Assembly: GCA_033439685.1 (NCBI GenBank)
Contig: JAUEDM010000003.1
Span: 4,742,001 to 4,806,000 of the forward strand
From: Apodospora peruviana
Lineage: Eukaryota > Ascomycota > Sordariomycetes > Sordariales > Lasiosphaeriaceae
Direction of reading: 5' to 3'
DNA length: 64,000 bases
The translations under genes were made by a program, and so were the position numbers. Shown here piece after piece: positions 36,352 to 46,262 of this stretch (positions within the stretch are counted from its first letter, which is position 1; every line of letters begins with the position of its first letter). Below the pieces are notes generated by a model. It saw only the letters and a list, made by a program, of their open reading frames with translations. It searched no databases and was not told the DNA's origin.

Positions 36352-38769
36352 TTTGAAATAATATTGAATGAGCCAAACACAAGAGTAGGCCTATAAGGAG
36401 CGAGTGAGAAGGAAGTGAAAGCCTGAAAGGAAAGTGAAAACGAGCGTCTGGACTGGCTGGCTGGCTGCACAGCTGGGCGAGTGTGGGCAGAACAACGCAC
36501 TCGTCAACACAGATGGCTGCTGCTGCGATAGTCGTCTGTCTCACCAACAAAGAGAGACAAGACAAGACATTGCGTGCTGGCTCCAGGGTGGTGCGAATTG
36601 GGGTGCCATGATATATACTATATGGTCTATCTACTATCCCCGTCCGTCTATCATGGCACCGTGTAATGTAATGTAGCGGACAAGGAGACCTCGCTCCGGG
36701 GGGAGGTGTCACCCCCGGCCGGCTTCCCAGTTGGGAGGGTGAAGACGACGTCGCGGTTTGCGAATTTACCCAGATGCTTATCTGAGAGCACTTTCTGTAA
36801 GCAATTGATTGATCCCATTGGCCCGTTCAGCGAAAGAGACTCTCGAGCGTCTGGGCGCATGCAGAGTTGTATGATACCGCCGGCTCGCTCGAGGAGGCAG
36901 GTCGGCCAGATGACAGCCGAGGAATGCTACCCCCATTGGGTGCAAGGCCGGGGGTGCCAAGATACGATTAATTTGGAACAGGGTACCTTGCGGGAACATC
37001 GTTCTTTGATGCAAAGCACCGTCGTGGTTGTCTGGTCTGGCTCGCTGCGGGGTATTTATTGGAGCCGATGAAAGATGGGCATTGAGAAGTGTTATAGGCC
37101 TTATTAAGGATCTGCATCCTTGGGTCCTGGAGTCGGGGATCGCTGCTCTGGCCCGGAGGGTAGGACCTTGCCGACCAGCTTCCAGTGTGTGAGTGTGACC
37201 TCTGAAGATCTGCAGATATAAACAGCTTCATGTACCCGTACGGACGGAGGACCAATGCTCGATCAACGTGATGTTACCGTCGCGAGCGAATCGCGAATCG
37301 CAGTGGTGGTTGAAACACACGCACGCGCCTTAAGGAAGAGAAGCTTTCTTGCGCCGCAGCTGGCTCCATCTTTCCAACGTGGGCTTGGCTTCCCAATCGA
37401 CGCGCCAATACTTCAGCCTCCGATCTGCCCCTTATTTTATCGTTGAAAGAACCTCCCTCTTCTGGGCAAAAGCCACCTCCAGAGCTGGACCGGTTTTGGT
37501 AGGTCAGGACTTCGGCATTGGATTTGCTCGATCGGATTTGCTTAACCCCTGTACGGAATATTTCGCCGTGCCAAGGCGAAACCGTTGACCATCCTGATCC
37601 GGCTAGGTGCTACTTAAAATTGTACGGATAGGGGCCTCCGCATCAGATACCACGACGGCACCAAAAACTGTGAGGCGACGGGCGACGGCGCCATGCGCTT
37701 ATATTCGGAAGAGAGAAATGCGTGCTTTTTGGTATTGTTTATCACTTCGTGAGACCAGGATCGCACCGGCGGTGAGATTCGACTCAAGATGTTCTAGATA
37801 GTAGATAGTGGTGAGTGCGATAGTCCAGGTTGGGAAGTTGGAGACAATAGCATAAAATACGCGATGCACCACCCCTGTCCGATGGACGATGCGCCTTGCC
37901 ATGCCGACTGGTGTTCCTGCATGGAAACCCCAGAGCAACCGCCGGTTCCAATGGCTCTCAGCTGCCTTGTTACCCCGCAGCATTCTGCTCCCGCAAGTGA
38001 CACATACGATGCCATCGTACCAACAAGCAAAGCTGTCAGTCCCAAAACACAGCCCGGGTAGGATGTCCAGAAGAGTTGCATCCTGTGGAGATTCGTTGAA
38101 GTGGCCACTTCCCACTTGAATCAGCTGGCTCGACCCAAAAATCCTTCAAGTTAGTTGACATTGATGGCTTACTTTCTGAAGGCGTTCCCGAACATGATAG
38201 TGGTTCAAGTACCTACAAAGGAGGAACGGACCAGGGAATAAGGGGTGAGGGAGGAGTTGAGTGATTTGAGTTTACCCACCCCATCTCCGGGACGGCAGTC
38301 GGCAGGACGGGGAAGCACAACAACCTGGGAAACGTTTGTCGACAGGCGGCGGCATACGGGGTCGTCCCACGGATTACCACTGCGACATGCTCATCGGGAC
38401 TCTTTTATCCCTAATGAGATGAACGATGGTGCATCAGAACGTGATCTGGAAGCTTTCCAGTGGTACCAAGACCTTTTTAGCATATCGCGCACGACGTGGG
38501 CCAGAGTAGCAGTGGTGCAACTGTCAGGGATAGAAGGGAAGGCGAAAAGAGCACCCATCGACAACCACGGCTCGTGAATAAAGGACAGATCAAGGCGTTT
38601 TTCTTCAGACAGGGGCAGTGTCCAGACTAACGCACGAGACCGTTACGAAGTTGTAGTAATATGTCAAGCGAGGCCTTTCGGATGATTTACCACGAGTAGA
38701 TTGCTGCTGCCTTCGGCCCGCACCACGAGGACTGGACGTAGTCGACATATCTTGTAGTCTAGTACCACC
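36352..38769. other. Intergenic, unresolved
   Basis: About 2.4 kb. The first part is the subtilase promoter, with TATA-like ATATATACTATATGG near 36610. Between 37699 and 38115 two minus-strand frames overlap, each with a hydrophobic patch (GLTALLVGTMASYVSLAG in one, TWTIALTTIYYL in the other). They could be a broken small membrane-protein gene, but I cannot name a family and do not call it. Confidence 0.4.
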
Positions 38770-40437
38770 TCAGGCCAGCAACTCACGTGCCACCTCGTAT
38801 GTGTTTAAAAACGCAATTCCCTCCTTCCTGAATGTGTCTGGCTCGATCCAGGGCCCGGAGGCATTGAGAACCATGTTCACTGGCGTGTCCAAGGTATACC
38901 TCGGCCAGCGTGGCAGTGAGACCGCTGGCGACTTCATCGACGCAGCGGCCCCTGCTGCTTCGGCTGTTTCCGTGCCCGGTGGATTGGGATCCAGATTGTG
39001 TACAAACCAAACATAGGCCTCCCCAATTGCGCGTGCCAGCTTCATGTGATGATCGTAGTCGGGACTAGGACCCAAGAGTCCTGAGATGTTCTGGAAGCTG
39101 AAAGCGACATTGTCAAAATGATGTACCCCATTGATGGGTGCACCGTTCCAAGGTCGTGTGTCGAAGCGATAGCTGAACACGGATTGTCCAGCAGCTGCAT
39201 GGAGTTCGCACATCTTGCGGCGACCTGACACCATGACCATGTCTCCGCCGATCGCAGCACCTCGACGCCACTGCAGACCCTTGGATGGAAAGACGGAGCA
39301 GTTTGAGATATAAATCGGCGGCTCATGGCAGGGATCGTTGGGATAGAGCTCGAGAAGCTTGAGAATTGTCGGGGGTGACAACGCGTAGGATCGCCAACTC
39401 ATAAGGCCGTTGAAGAGATCTTGCTCCGTCTCGGGGCCAGGAACGCTAAAGCTCGTCCCTTCATCCGAGTTCGCGCCAGTGAGAAGTGGCACGCGGTTGA
39501 ATTTTCCGCTACGGATGAGCTGGCTCGGGTAGGCTCGCAAGAAGTCGCCGTCAATGAGGGGATTCCAGACTTGACTCGGCTCTGCCGAGTAGAGGTGACC
39601 CTGACTCAAGCCTCGAAGGCACGAGAGCTGATCCTTTGCAGTCCAGCATCCCACTGTCCTAGTCAAGTTGTCGACTGGTGCACTGTAATATGCAAGGTCT
39701 TGAACTTGGGCACCGGTCGGTCCTCCGCTTTCCATGATGGCCCCACGATAAAGCCCGTCATCCCGGCCGTCATAGCTGAACAGATGGTAGGCAATGCTCT
39801 GAGCACCTGCGCTCTCGCCCCAGATGACAACTTTCCGAGGGTCACCGCCGAATGCGGCAATGTTCTCCTGGATCCAGCGCATCGCCATCCGCTGGTCGAT
39901 AAGTCCTGCGTTGCTGGATCCCTCGGCGAGGATCTGCGGGGTCTGGAGGAAGCCGTACATGTTCAAGCGGTAGTTCATACTGACAGCCAGGATGGGACGG
40001 CCCATATCTTGGCTCACTCGGACGATGCCCGAGAGGTTGTACTGCGGATCGGCGGTCGAGCCCGTGTACAGACCTCCCCCAAATATCCAGACCAAGACCG
40101 GCAGGCTCTCATGGGCTCCCGCAGGCCTAACAACGCTCAGGGACAGGCAGTCTTCGGACATGTTGAAGTTCCCTCTGTACTGCATACAGCTGTAGCCGTA
40201 TGTAGAAGCACGGCGCACTGCGCCAAACGAGACATTGAGACTCTGAGGCCAGCGAAACCGCAACGCCCCGACTGGAGGCTGAGCATACGGCATCCCCAAG
40301 AATACATCCTGATCCCACTCGGGGAGATACTGCCCCCGGTAAGTCCCATTCAATGTCTTTACTGTGGGAGTTCCGAAGGCGACGATGGTAGGAGTGAAGA
40401 GCAGAGCGGCAGCAAGCCAGACCCGTGATAGCTTCAT
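38770..40437 (-). CDS. Secreted type-B carboxylesterase/lipase (555 aa)
   Basis: Single exon. The signal peptide is MKLSRVWLAAALLFTPTIVA. The alpha/beta-hydrolase of the carboxylesterase-B (cholinesterase-like) family is clear: FLGMPYAQPPVGALRF, EDCLSLSVVRP, an oxyanion-hole GGG (WIFGGGLYTG), the nucleophile S209 in GESAGAQS, E326 in GANSDEGTSF and H440 in NGVHHFDNVAF. Length is normal for fungal secreted lipases/esterases of this group. Several N-x-S/T sites (NGT, NVS, NMS, NLS, NLT, NCS, NIS, NAS) suggest heavy glycosylation. Substrate cannot be fixed from sequence; lipids, feruloyl esters or other carboxyl esters are possible. Divergent from the BolA gene over 0.83 kb. Confidence 0.93.
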   Translation of the reverse strand: MKLSRVWLAAALLFTPTIVAFGTPTVKTLNGTYRGQYLPEWDQDVFLGMPYAQPPVGALRFRWPQSLNVSFGAVRRASTYGYSCMQYRGNFNMSEDCLSLSVVRPAGAHESLPVLVWIFGGGLYTGSTADPQYNLSGIVRVSQDMGRPILAVSMNYRLNMYGFLQTPQILAEGSSNAGLIDQRMAMRWIQENIAAFGGDPRKVVIWGESAGAQSIAYHLFSYDGRDDGLYRGAIMESGGPTGAQVQDLAYYSAPVDNLTRTVGCWTAKDQLSCLRGLSQGHLYSAEPSQVWNPLIDGDFLRAYPSQLIRSGKFNRVPLLTGANSDEGTSFSVPGPETEQDLFNGLMSWRSYALSPPTILKLLELYPNDPCHEPPIYISNCSVFPSKGLQWRRGAAIGGDMVMVSGRRKMCELHAAAGQSVFSYRFDTRPWNGAPINGVHHFDNVAFSFQNISGLLGPSPDYDHHMKLARAIGEAYVWFVHNLDPNPPGTETAEAAGAAASMKSPAVSLPRWPRYTLDTPVNMVLNASGPWIEPDTFRKEGIAFLNTYEVARELLA

Positions 40438-41268
40438 CCGAGATAGCTCGCTTAAGAGGAATCATAAGGTAGAGAGAGATAGATGGTATCGTGAACATCA
40501 CTGAAGTCCACGGGGCCGCTTGGCCTTGATATCACGGTCACAGCTGGTTCCCAGCAGGGTGGTGATTGGAGGGAAATTCCATGCCGCGTGCCTGTACATC
40601 CATCTTGGAGTAGTTGGGGTAATGCAAACGGCGATCGACGCAGAAGTTGGAGGAAAGAAGCTCGAATTGCCACTGGGAGGGTATTATTAGCCGAAACTCA
40701 GTACATGCGGCGGTATGGGGGAGGAGGCAGAGGAGAGAGAGGGCCCCAGAGTGAGCTGGTGTGGCGGAAAAGCCGAAAGGCCGAGAAGCAGGAGACATGG
40801 GCCGTGGTTCGGTGCTCTGCAAGGCCGGTCGGGGTCTATTATAGAGACATCGCGACTATCGGACATGGACATACTGAATGTCGTCGAGCCCTATTTTCGA
40901 GTCTCTCGCGGTGTTGACCCGCTGGTTGCTGAGACGTTGGGCGCGATTGCGGATTTGGAGCGGAGGTGGGACCTGGAAGTTCCTGGTCGCAACTCGCAAG
41001 CTGCGTCACTGATAAATAAGTGGGTCAAAAGCATGGGCAGCCAATGGGCAGGCGCTCAATACCAATCGTTGGCGGCGGTGGGCCCCTGCTTTCTGGGGCA
41101 GCTTGGTGACCAGACGGGAACTTGGAGCTCTGACAGACGCCACGACCAACGTCAAAAGTCTGATCCTCTGCCAGACCCAGCGTCAGATTCCCAAAGCTCC
41201 CAACGTGAGTAAACCACTTGCACATAACCCAATTGACCAGTGGCCGTACTGACACATCTTCTTTTAAG
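40438..41268. promoter_or_regulatory. Divergent intergenic region
   Basis: About 0.83 kb between the esterase and BolA starts. A 165-codon plus-strand frame (40715-41212) crosses it but has no recognisable protein character. Confidence 0.45.
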
Positions 41269-41781
41269 ATGATTTGTCGAGCGTGTCTCCGAGCTGGCCT
41301 CAGCGCCGAAGCTTCCCTGCCCTCCAGGACAACCGTCTTCTCCCAAAGAACACGACAGTCAGCGATACGCACGCAGTCTCTCTCCTCGAGCACTACTACT
41401 CTTAGATTCCGTCCACTGACCGGGTCAAGACCAATCTTGCAAACCCCATCGCTGCAAGCCCGGTTGCTTCCATCCTCCCGAAGAACCATGTCCACCCCCG
41501 TTGCCGAATCTCCGGTTACGACGAGTCCCGCCCCTGAGAAGCCCGATTTCCTGAGTGAGGGAGAGTCACAAGTATGGGATCTACTCATGTCGGAGTTCTC
41601 CCCAACAGAGCTCGTGGTGCAGGACATATCGGGCGGTTGCGGGTCCATGTACGGCATCGAGATCGGCTCGGAAAAGTTCCGCGGTCTGAACATGCTCAAA
41701 CAGCAGCGCTTGGTGAATGCTGCCCTGGGAGATCTCATGAAGGAGTGGCATGGTGTGCAGCTCAAGACGAGGGTGCCATGA
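41269..41781 (+). CDS. Mitochondrial BolA3-type protein (170 aa)
   Basis: Single exon. The ATG at 41269 begins an Arg/Ser-rich, acid-poor presequence of about 70 residues (MICRACLRAGLSAEAS, then many R, S and T), typical of import into mitochondria. The C-terminal domain (about 98-170) is BolA: EGESQVWDLLMSEF, VQDISGGCGSMYGIEI, LNMLKQQRLVNAAL and EWHGVQLKTRVP at the very end. C124 in SGGCGSMY and H161 in WHG are the positions that bind a [2Fe-2S] cluster with monothiol glutaredoxin in BOLA3. The SGGCG signature separates it from the cytosolic BOLA2 type. Role: late delivery of Fe-S clusters to mitochondrial client enzymes such as lipoate synthase. A second ATG at 41488 (M74, MSTPVAES) would give a form without presequence. 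Confidence 0.92.
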   Translation: MICRACLRAGLSAEASLPSRTTVFSQRTRQSAIRTQSLSSSTTTLRFRPLTGSRPILQTPSLQARLLPSSRRTMSTPVAESPVTTSPAPEKPDFLSEGESQVWDLLMSEFSPTELVVQDISGGCGSMYGIEIGSEKFRGLNMLKQQRLVNAALGDLMKEWHGVQLKTRVP

Positions 41782-43755
41782 GTTCCATCCAGCCATGCAA
41801 GAAATACGGACAGAGGAGGAATAGGACACCGACAGCACATGACTTGATACGACTTGATATGCGACGGAGTGGCAAGACAGCCGAGTGCCGAAAAAGGCAT
41901 ATTTACTCAGATGGGGGGCTGGGAGTGTTGCCAAGCGGTGGTCATCGTGTGGTGTGTGCGACAATACCATGTATGATAGAAGCGCAGCGCTGCATTTTCT
42001 CGTACATTCTTCCTTCTGCTTGGCCACGCCTCACGGACCAGTCCGCGGATAATCGCGTTGGCACACGCGATATTGATGTTGGTGGAAGCTGTGCCTGGTG
42101 TGTCTACGATGCCCCCATCTTTGTCCAGAGCTCTCCCCATGTCCTGAAGTGCCAACACTGCCAATCTGAACTCCAGGTCTAGTGTAACTTGGTTCAAGGA
42201 ACGGCCATCACCGGTCCAGCGCCGGAATATATGGTCTGTAGGTATGTATGTGCTTGTAAGTATGTGGCGTACATTGTTGGCAGTCATACGAGTCGCACAA
42301 AAAAGATATACTAGGCGACACATCCCGTTGACCCGCGAGTTGCCGCATCGGCATCGGTATACTCCTCATTCCGAGCCAACTGCTCTACTTCAAGGGTCGG
42401 TTAGCTTCTAGATGTTTTTGAAATTGGAGATATTGTTCATCAAAGTTTAAGCGTCAAGAACTCATTACTTGGAAAATCTTGCTCGGGTCGGAGCTGGAAG
42501 TTATACCGATGCCGAGGCAGCACTCAAGGGAATGGTTGAAGCCCATGCCACCTCCTACTAGCATTCCACGATATGTCGTCTCCCTCGAGATCCTTAACAT
42601 GGTTGTACACCAAGGTATGCAAGGCCCTGGCATAGACCGGTTTAGGTCATACATTGCATGTAATCCTACCTCGTTGAATGTCCAACTAGTGACGAGACTT
42701 AAAGTCTTGGACGTTTCTTGGCTAGACTAAGTAAGGTGTGGGCTCTCGTAATTAAAGTAGCCTCTATTAAGTGGTTGACCACACTATGCTATACAGCTCG
42801 AGTTTGGAATGCAAGCAACTGCATTATATGCTACAATACATATGAATTCTGCCTAGCATTAATATATTCGTAGGATTCTTTTAGTCATAGTAGTCTAGCG
42901 ACTGTATATCTTATAAGCCATCCAATCACACAGTCTTCTTGACCTACAGAGGAACTGCAAACCAACACTGGAAATGTCCTACAGCCGCCGTCTTCATTAC
43001 TACCGGTAATCGAAACTCTACCGGCAATATAACTAGTGGGGACACTCGGCATGCGCCCACCTTAATATTAAGTATGCCTACCAAGCGAGCTTGCACCGTC
43101 GGCAAGTAAATACTACCACGTAAAACAAGTCCCATACAGCTGTCTCTGTTAGCCATTTCGAGTAAATCCAAAGGCGGAGAAGCTAGCTAGCGAAGCGTTG
43201 TATATAAGTGGCTGAGGCTGACTTGCATATATTGGCCCAAGGCCCAAGGACATCTAGTATACCGAACCCCGAGCCATATGAGCTGTTTATTTCTGTGTGT
43301 AATATGCATATGGCTATTGCCATTACTCGTTCTAGATTGTGAAACTAGGAGAAGAGACCTCTCAAGGCCCCCAACACCCATAAATTTTGACCCTGGGTTA
43401 GATCCGTGCCTAAAGTTGCTCAGTTGTAGGATTGCCTGCATTGGGCAGGGCAAACGACTTAATCTCTTGAGTAAAAGACTTCCATACGAATTCACTGTGA
43501 GAATTATCATGCCGTCTAGAATATTAGCCCCCAAACTATATGGCTCTGAGGTCAGGTCGAGTGGCTCAAAGGGCGTTTATAGGACATAGTGGCCTGCCCC
43601 ACAGTCGTCTATAAGTAGACAAGCAAACCCATCATCATTCGATACTTAAAATCAGACAGCAGCAATCCTAGCCTTCCCTCACAGTCACCTACCTTTCCGG
43701 CTCAACAAGATCCAATTAATACACTCCAGTCGAGACAAGACCACCGCACGCAACC
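41782..43755. other. Intergenic, TpA-rich, possible old repeat
   Basis: About 2 kb without supportable genes. From about 42230 to 43560 it is visibly richer in TA dinucleotides than its surroundings and broken by stops in every frame. It may be a decayed mobile element; no terminal repeats or transposase motifs were found. TATA-like CTATAAGTAG near 43610 may serve the secreted-protein gene that follows. Confidence 0.4.
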
Positions 43756-44341
43756 ATGAAGTTCTCCCTCTCAACCCTCACAATTCTTGTGGCGACAGTC
43801 GCCACCCAGGGGGCATCCGCCTTCCGCTACAGATTCTGTCCGTTGTTTCCTTAAATCTATCCGTCGTTTCCCTAAATCTAAATCCCCCTTTCCCATGGGC
43901 CATCCGTCGTCGTAATGACTAACAGCCTGAACATTAGACCTCAATACGAACTGCAACCACAGCGCCGCAGCATCCAGCACGTCCCCCCCAATCAACGAGG
44001 GCCCGTAAGTTAAGCCCCCACCCTGTGGACCGAGTGAGCCAAACCTGATGACAAAAAAAAATAGATACTCGGGCGACGTGGGCGGCTGTTACAGCGCTCC
44101 CATGGGGACAAACTGGCAGCGCCTAGAAATCGACAACAACTTTGCCGGGTCGTCCAACAACGTCATCACCTTTTGCGACGCCGGATGCCAGGGGAGCGGC
44201 ACTTCTCTACAAAAAAACACCTACTGCTACATCAACTTCCCCGGTTGCGCCATTGGCAGCTTGTAAGTTCCCTGTCTCTGTCCCAGTGTAATTGCAAGAC
44301 TCAGAGCTTGTGCTGACTTGGTCTTTAGCAAGGTCGTGTAA
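43756..44341 (+). CDS. Small secreted six-cysteine protein (119 aa)
   Basis: Four exons: 43756-43837, 43938-44004, 44065-44262 and 44329-44341. Phases match at all three junctions (1, 2, 2), and introns are 100, 60 and 66 nt. The first donor is a weak GTCCGT; the other two are GTAAGT. The last exon is only 13 nt and supplies the tail FKVV. A signal peptide (MKFSLSTLTILVATVATQGASA) precedes a mature chain of about 97 residues with six cysteines at 33, 58, 87, 91, 104 and 111, and core words GGCYSAP, TNWQRLEIDN, NNVITFCD and TYCYINFPGC. I do not recognise a named family. Size, secretion and cysteine content fit an effector-like or surface protein. Without splicing the frame stops after 32 codons, which would hide the gene. 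Confidence 0.7.
43840..43881. repeat. 21-bp imperfect tandem duplication in intron 1
   Basis: Two adjacent 21-base units (43840-43860 and 43861-43881) match at 18 of 21 positions, starting two bases after the weak donor. The duplication lengthens the intron and might explain the poor donor context. Confidence 0.8.
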
Positions 44342-44736
44342 GCCCGCAACACAGGGCCCAAAAGACATAGCACTACTTCAATGGTGGGTGGCTCTGTGGA
44401 GGGAATATGGGGGTGGTCTTCTTCTGGCTTGACGGAGGTATAAGTGGCAGTTATACTCATGGAAAAGCTTGATAATGAATGTTTTTTTGTTTCAACAACA
44501 TGGCATTTTCCCCTGTCACAATATCTCCGGCAGGTACGATTAGTTCTAGTTACATAATTCAGATGATCATCAATGAAACAAAAATACATTAGATATCCCA
44601 TAAAGCCTTCAGGACATTATATACACAAATCATGATTAAATTCATTAAAGATGTTAAATATCTACAATAAATGGTAATTTCAGTCCCTGCCTTGCTTCCG
44701 TAATTAAATGACCCTGACTTTATGTACGTACCGAGT
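44342..44736. other. Intergenic, convergent 3' ends
   Basis: About 0.4 kb AT-rich DNA between two convergent genes; no gene seen. Confidence 0.5.
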
Positions 44737-46262
44737 CTACACGACAGCCCGTACGCTCTGGGGGTTATGAAACACATCCAGTGGGTCCCATTTCCGCTTG
44801 ATGCTCTGCAGCTTGGGCAGATTCGGTCCCCAGTACTGCTGCTGGCCATCCGTGAGCGCCGGATCCACGTACCCAGCGTACGTGCCATAAGCCTTGGGAG
44901 AGGCCGCCTTGAGTTGCTCGTGGAAGTTGGTCAGGAAATCCCTGGTCTTGCCCGAAAGCGGCAGACCGACCGCATACGACTGGTAAAACAGCAGCTTGTC
45001 CCTGTGCGAATACGCCGTCGCGTCCATGGGCACGTCCGCCACGGCGCCGCCCGTCGCGTCAAAGATGATGAACCAGAGCAGCGTTCCCTTGTCCTGCGTA
45101 TCGACCCATTCAAAGATCTTCTTGACTTTGTCTGCTGGGATCATCTGGTCCTGCTTGAAGGCGAGACTCTTGGAGTAGAACGGCGTCGCCAGCTTGGAGA
45201 GGTACAGGGCCTCATTCTCGCCGTCCAGCGCGACAGCAGCCAGCCAGTCATTGATGACCACGCCCTTCTTGCCGCCCGTGGGAATCTTGGCCGGGATGCC
45301 CGTGGCCTTGAATTCTGCGTCTGTTCCGTAAAATGTACCCGTAATGATGGCGCCGAGAGGCATCATGATGAACTCGGTACCAAATCTGCGGTCCAGCTTT
45401 GGGTCGGCGATCAAGGCTTGCCACGCCGAGTAGACCGGGGCCATCTCGGCTTGGCTGCCAAAGCCGAATGTGAACGAGTACTGGACCACAGTGCCTGGTT
45501 CTGGGTGTGTCCTGACAACAAACTCGGTAATCACACCGAAGCCTGCTCCTGAGCCCCTGAGAGCCTAATTTGTTTGCTGTCAGTTACTGTGAGCTCTCCT
45601 TCAGTGAATTTAGGTTACATACCCAAAAGAGGTCAGAGTTCTGCTTCTCGCTTGCCCGCTGGATTTTGCCATCAGAAGTCACAACTTCTACTTCGAGGAC
45701 GTGATCCAAGCAGGAACCCCACATCCTCGACATCGGCCCAAGTCCTCCCTAGGGTTTGAGTTAGCAGACAAATATTAACGATGCAGGCAAAGGATTGGGA
45801 TCTTACGATAGTAGCATGGCCGCCAAGGCCAACATCAGGACAGACGCCGTGAGCCATAGCCCGTTTTCCGGCGTCGTGCATCTTGGTCGTGACCTCTCCA
45901 AGACGAGTTCCTGCCCCGACGGTAGCTTGCCAGGTGACGTTATCCATGCTGAAGTGCTGAAAGTTGACCATATCGATGGCAACGGCACCGTCAACGCCGC
46001 CAAGGCCGAAATTTGCGTAAGAGTGACCTCCAGACTTGGCCTGCACCTTGACATTGTTCGTTTTAGCACACGTGATGATACCCGAGATATCTTTGGCGGT
46101 CTCTGGCCGGACGACGGCGGCTGGGGTGACGTGGACGTCGAGATTATACGGCTTGACCCATGTCAGCTGGTACAGCGGGTTGCTGGGGTACGCTGCGAAT
46201 CCGGACCGGCCGTTACCGACAGCGTCGATGCATGTCTGCAGTGCGCTTGGGGAGTTGCCCAT
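44737..46262 (-). CDS. AA7-type FAD-linked oligosaccharide oxidase (469 aa)
   Basis: Three exons on the minus strand: 46262-45807, 45748-45623 and 45564-44737; both introns are 58 nt, phase 0. An FAD_binding_4 domain is followed by a BBE C-terminus (the YAGYVDPALTDGQQQYWGPN region and KWDPLDVFHNPQSV). H80 in KSGGHSYANFG and C141 in HGVCPDVGLGGHA are the two residues that attach FAD covalently in glucooligosaccharide oxidase and ChitO. The IGGLGPMSRMWG stretch after the first splice completes the FAD-binding motif. Sugar-lactone-forming oxidation with H2O2 release is the family reaction; other bicovalent members act in secondary metabolism. I start at ATG 46262 (MGNSPSALQT), which many relatives share. 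An upstream in-frame ATG at 46310 adds 16 hydrophobic residues and could make a weak signal peptide. Confidence 0.88.

Noticed and set aside
39421..40428. 335-codon plus-strand frame
   Set aside because: Antisense to the carboxylesterase, whose catalytic motifs and signal peptide are clear.
40715..41212. 165-codon plus-strand frame upstream of the BolA gene
   Set aside because: Purine-rich start and no domain; overlaps the promoter region, and the BolA presequence starts cleanly at 41269.
44722..45552. 276-codon plus-strand frame
   Set aside because: Antisense to the AA7 oxidase exon 3; Arg-rich composition without a domain.
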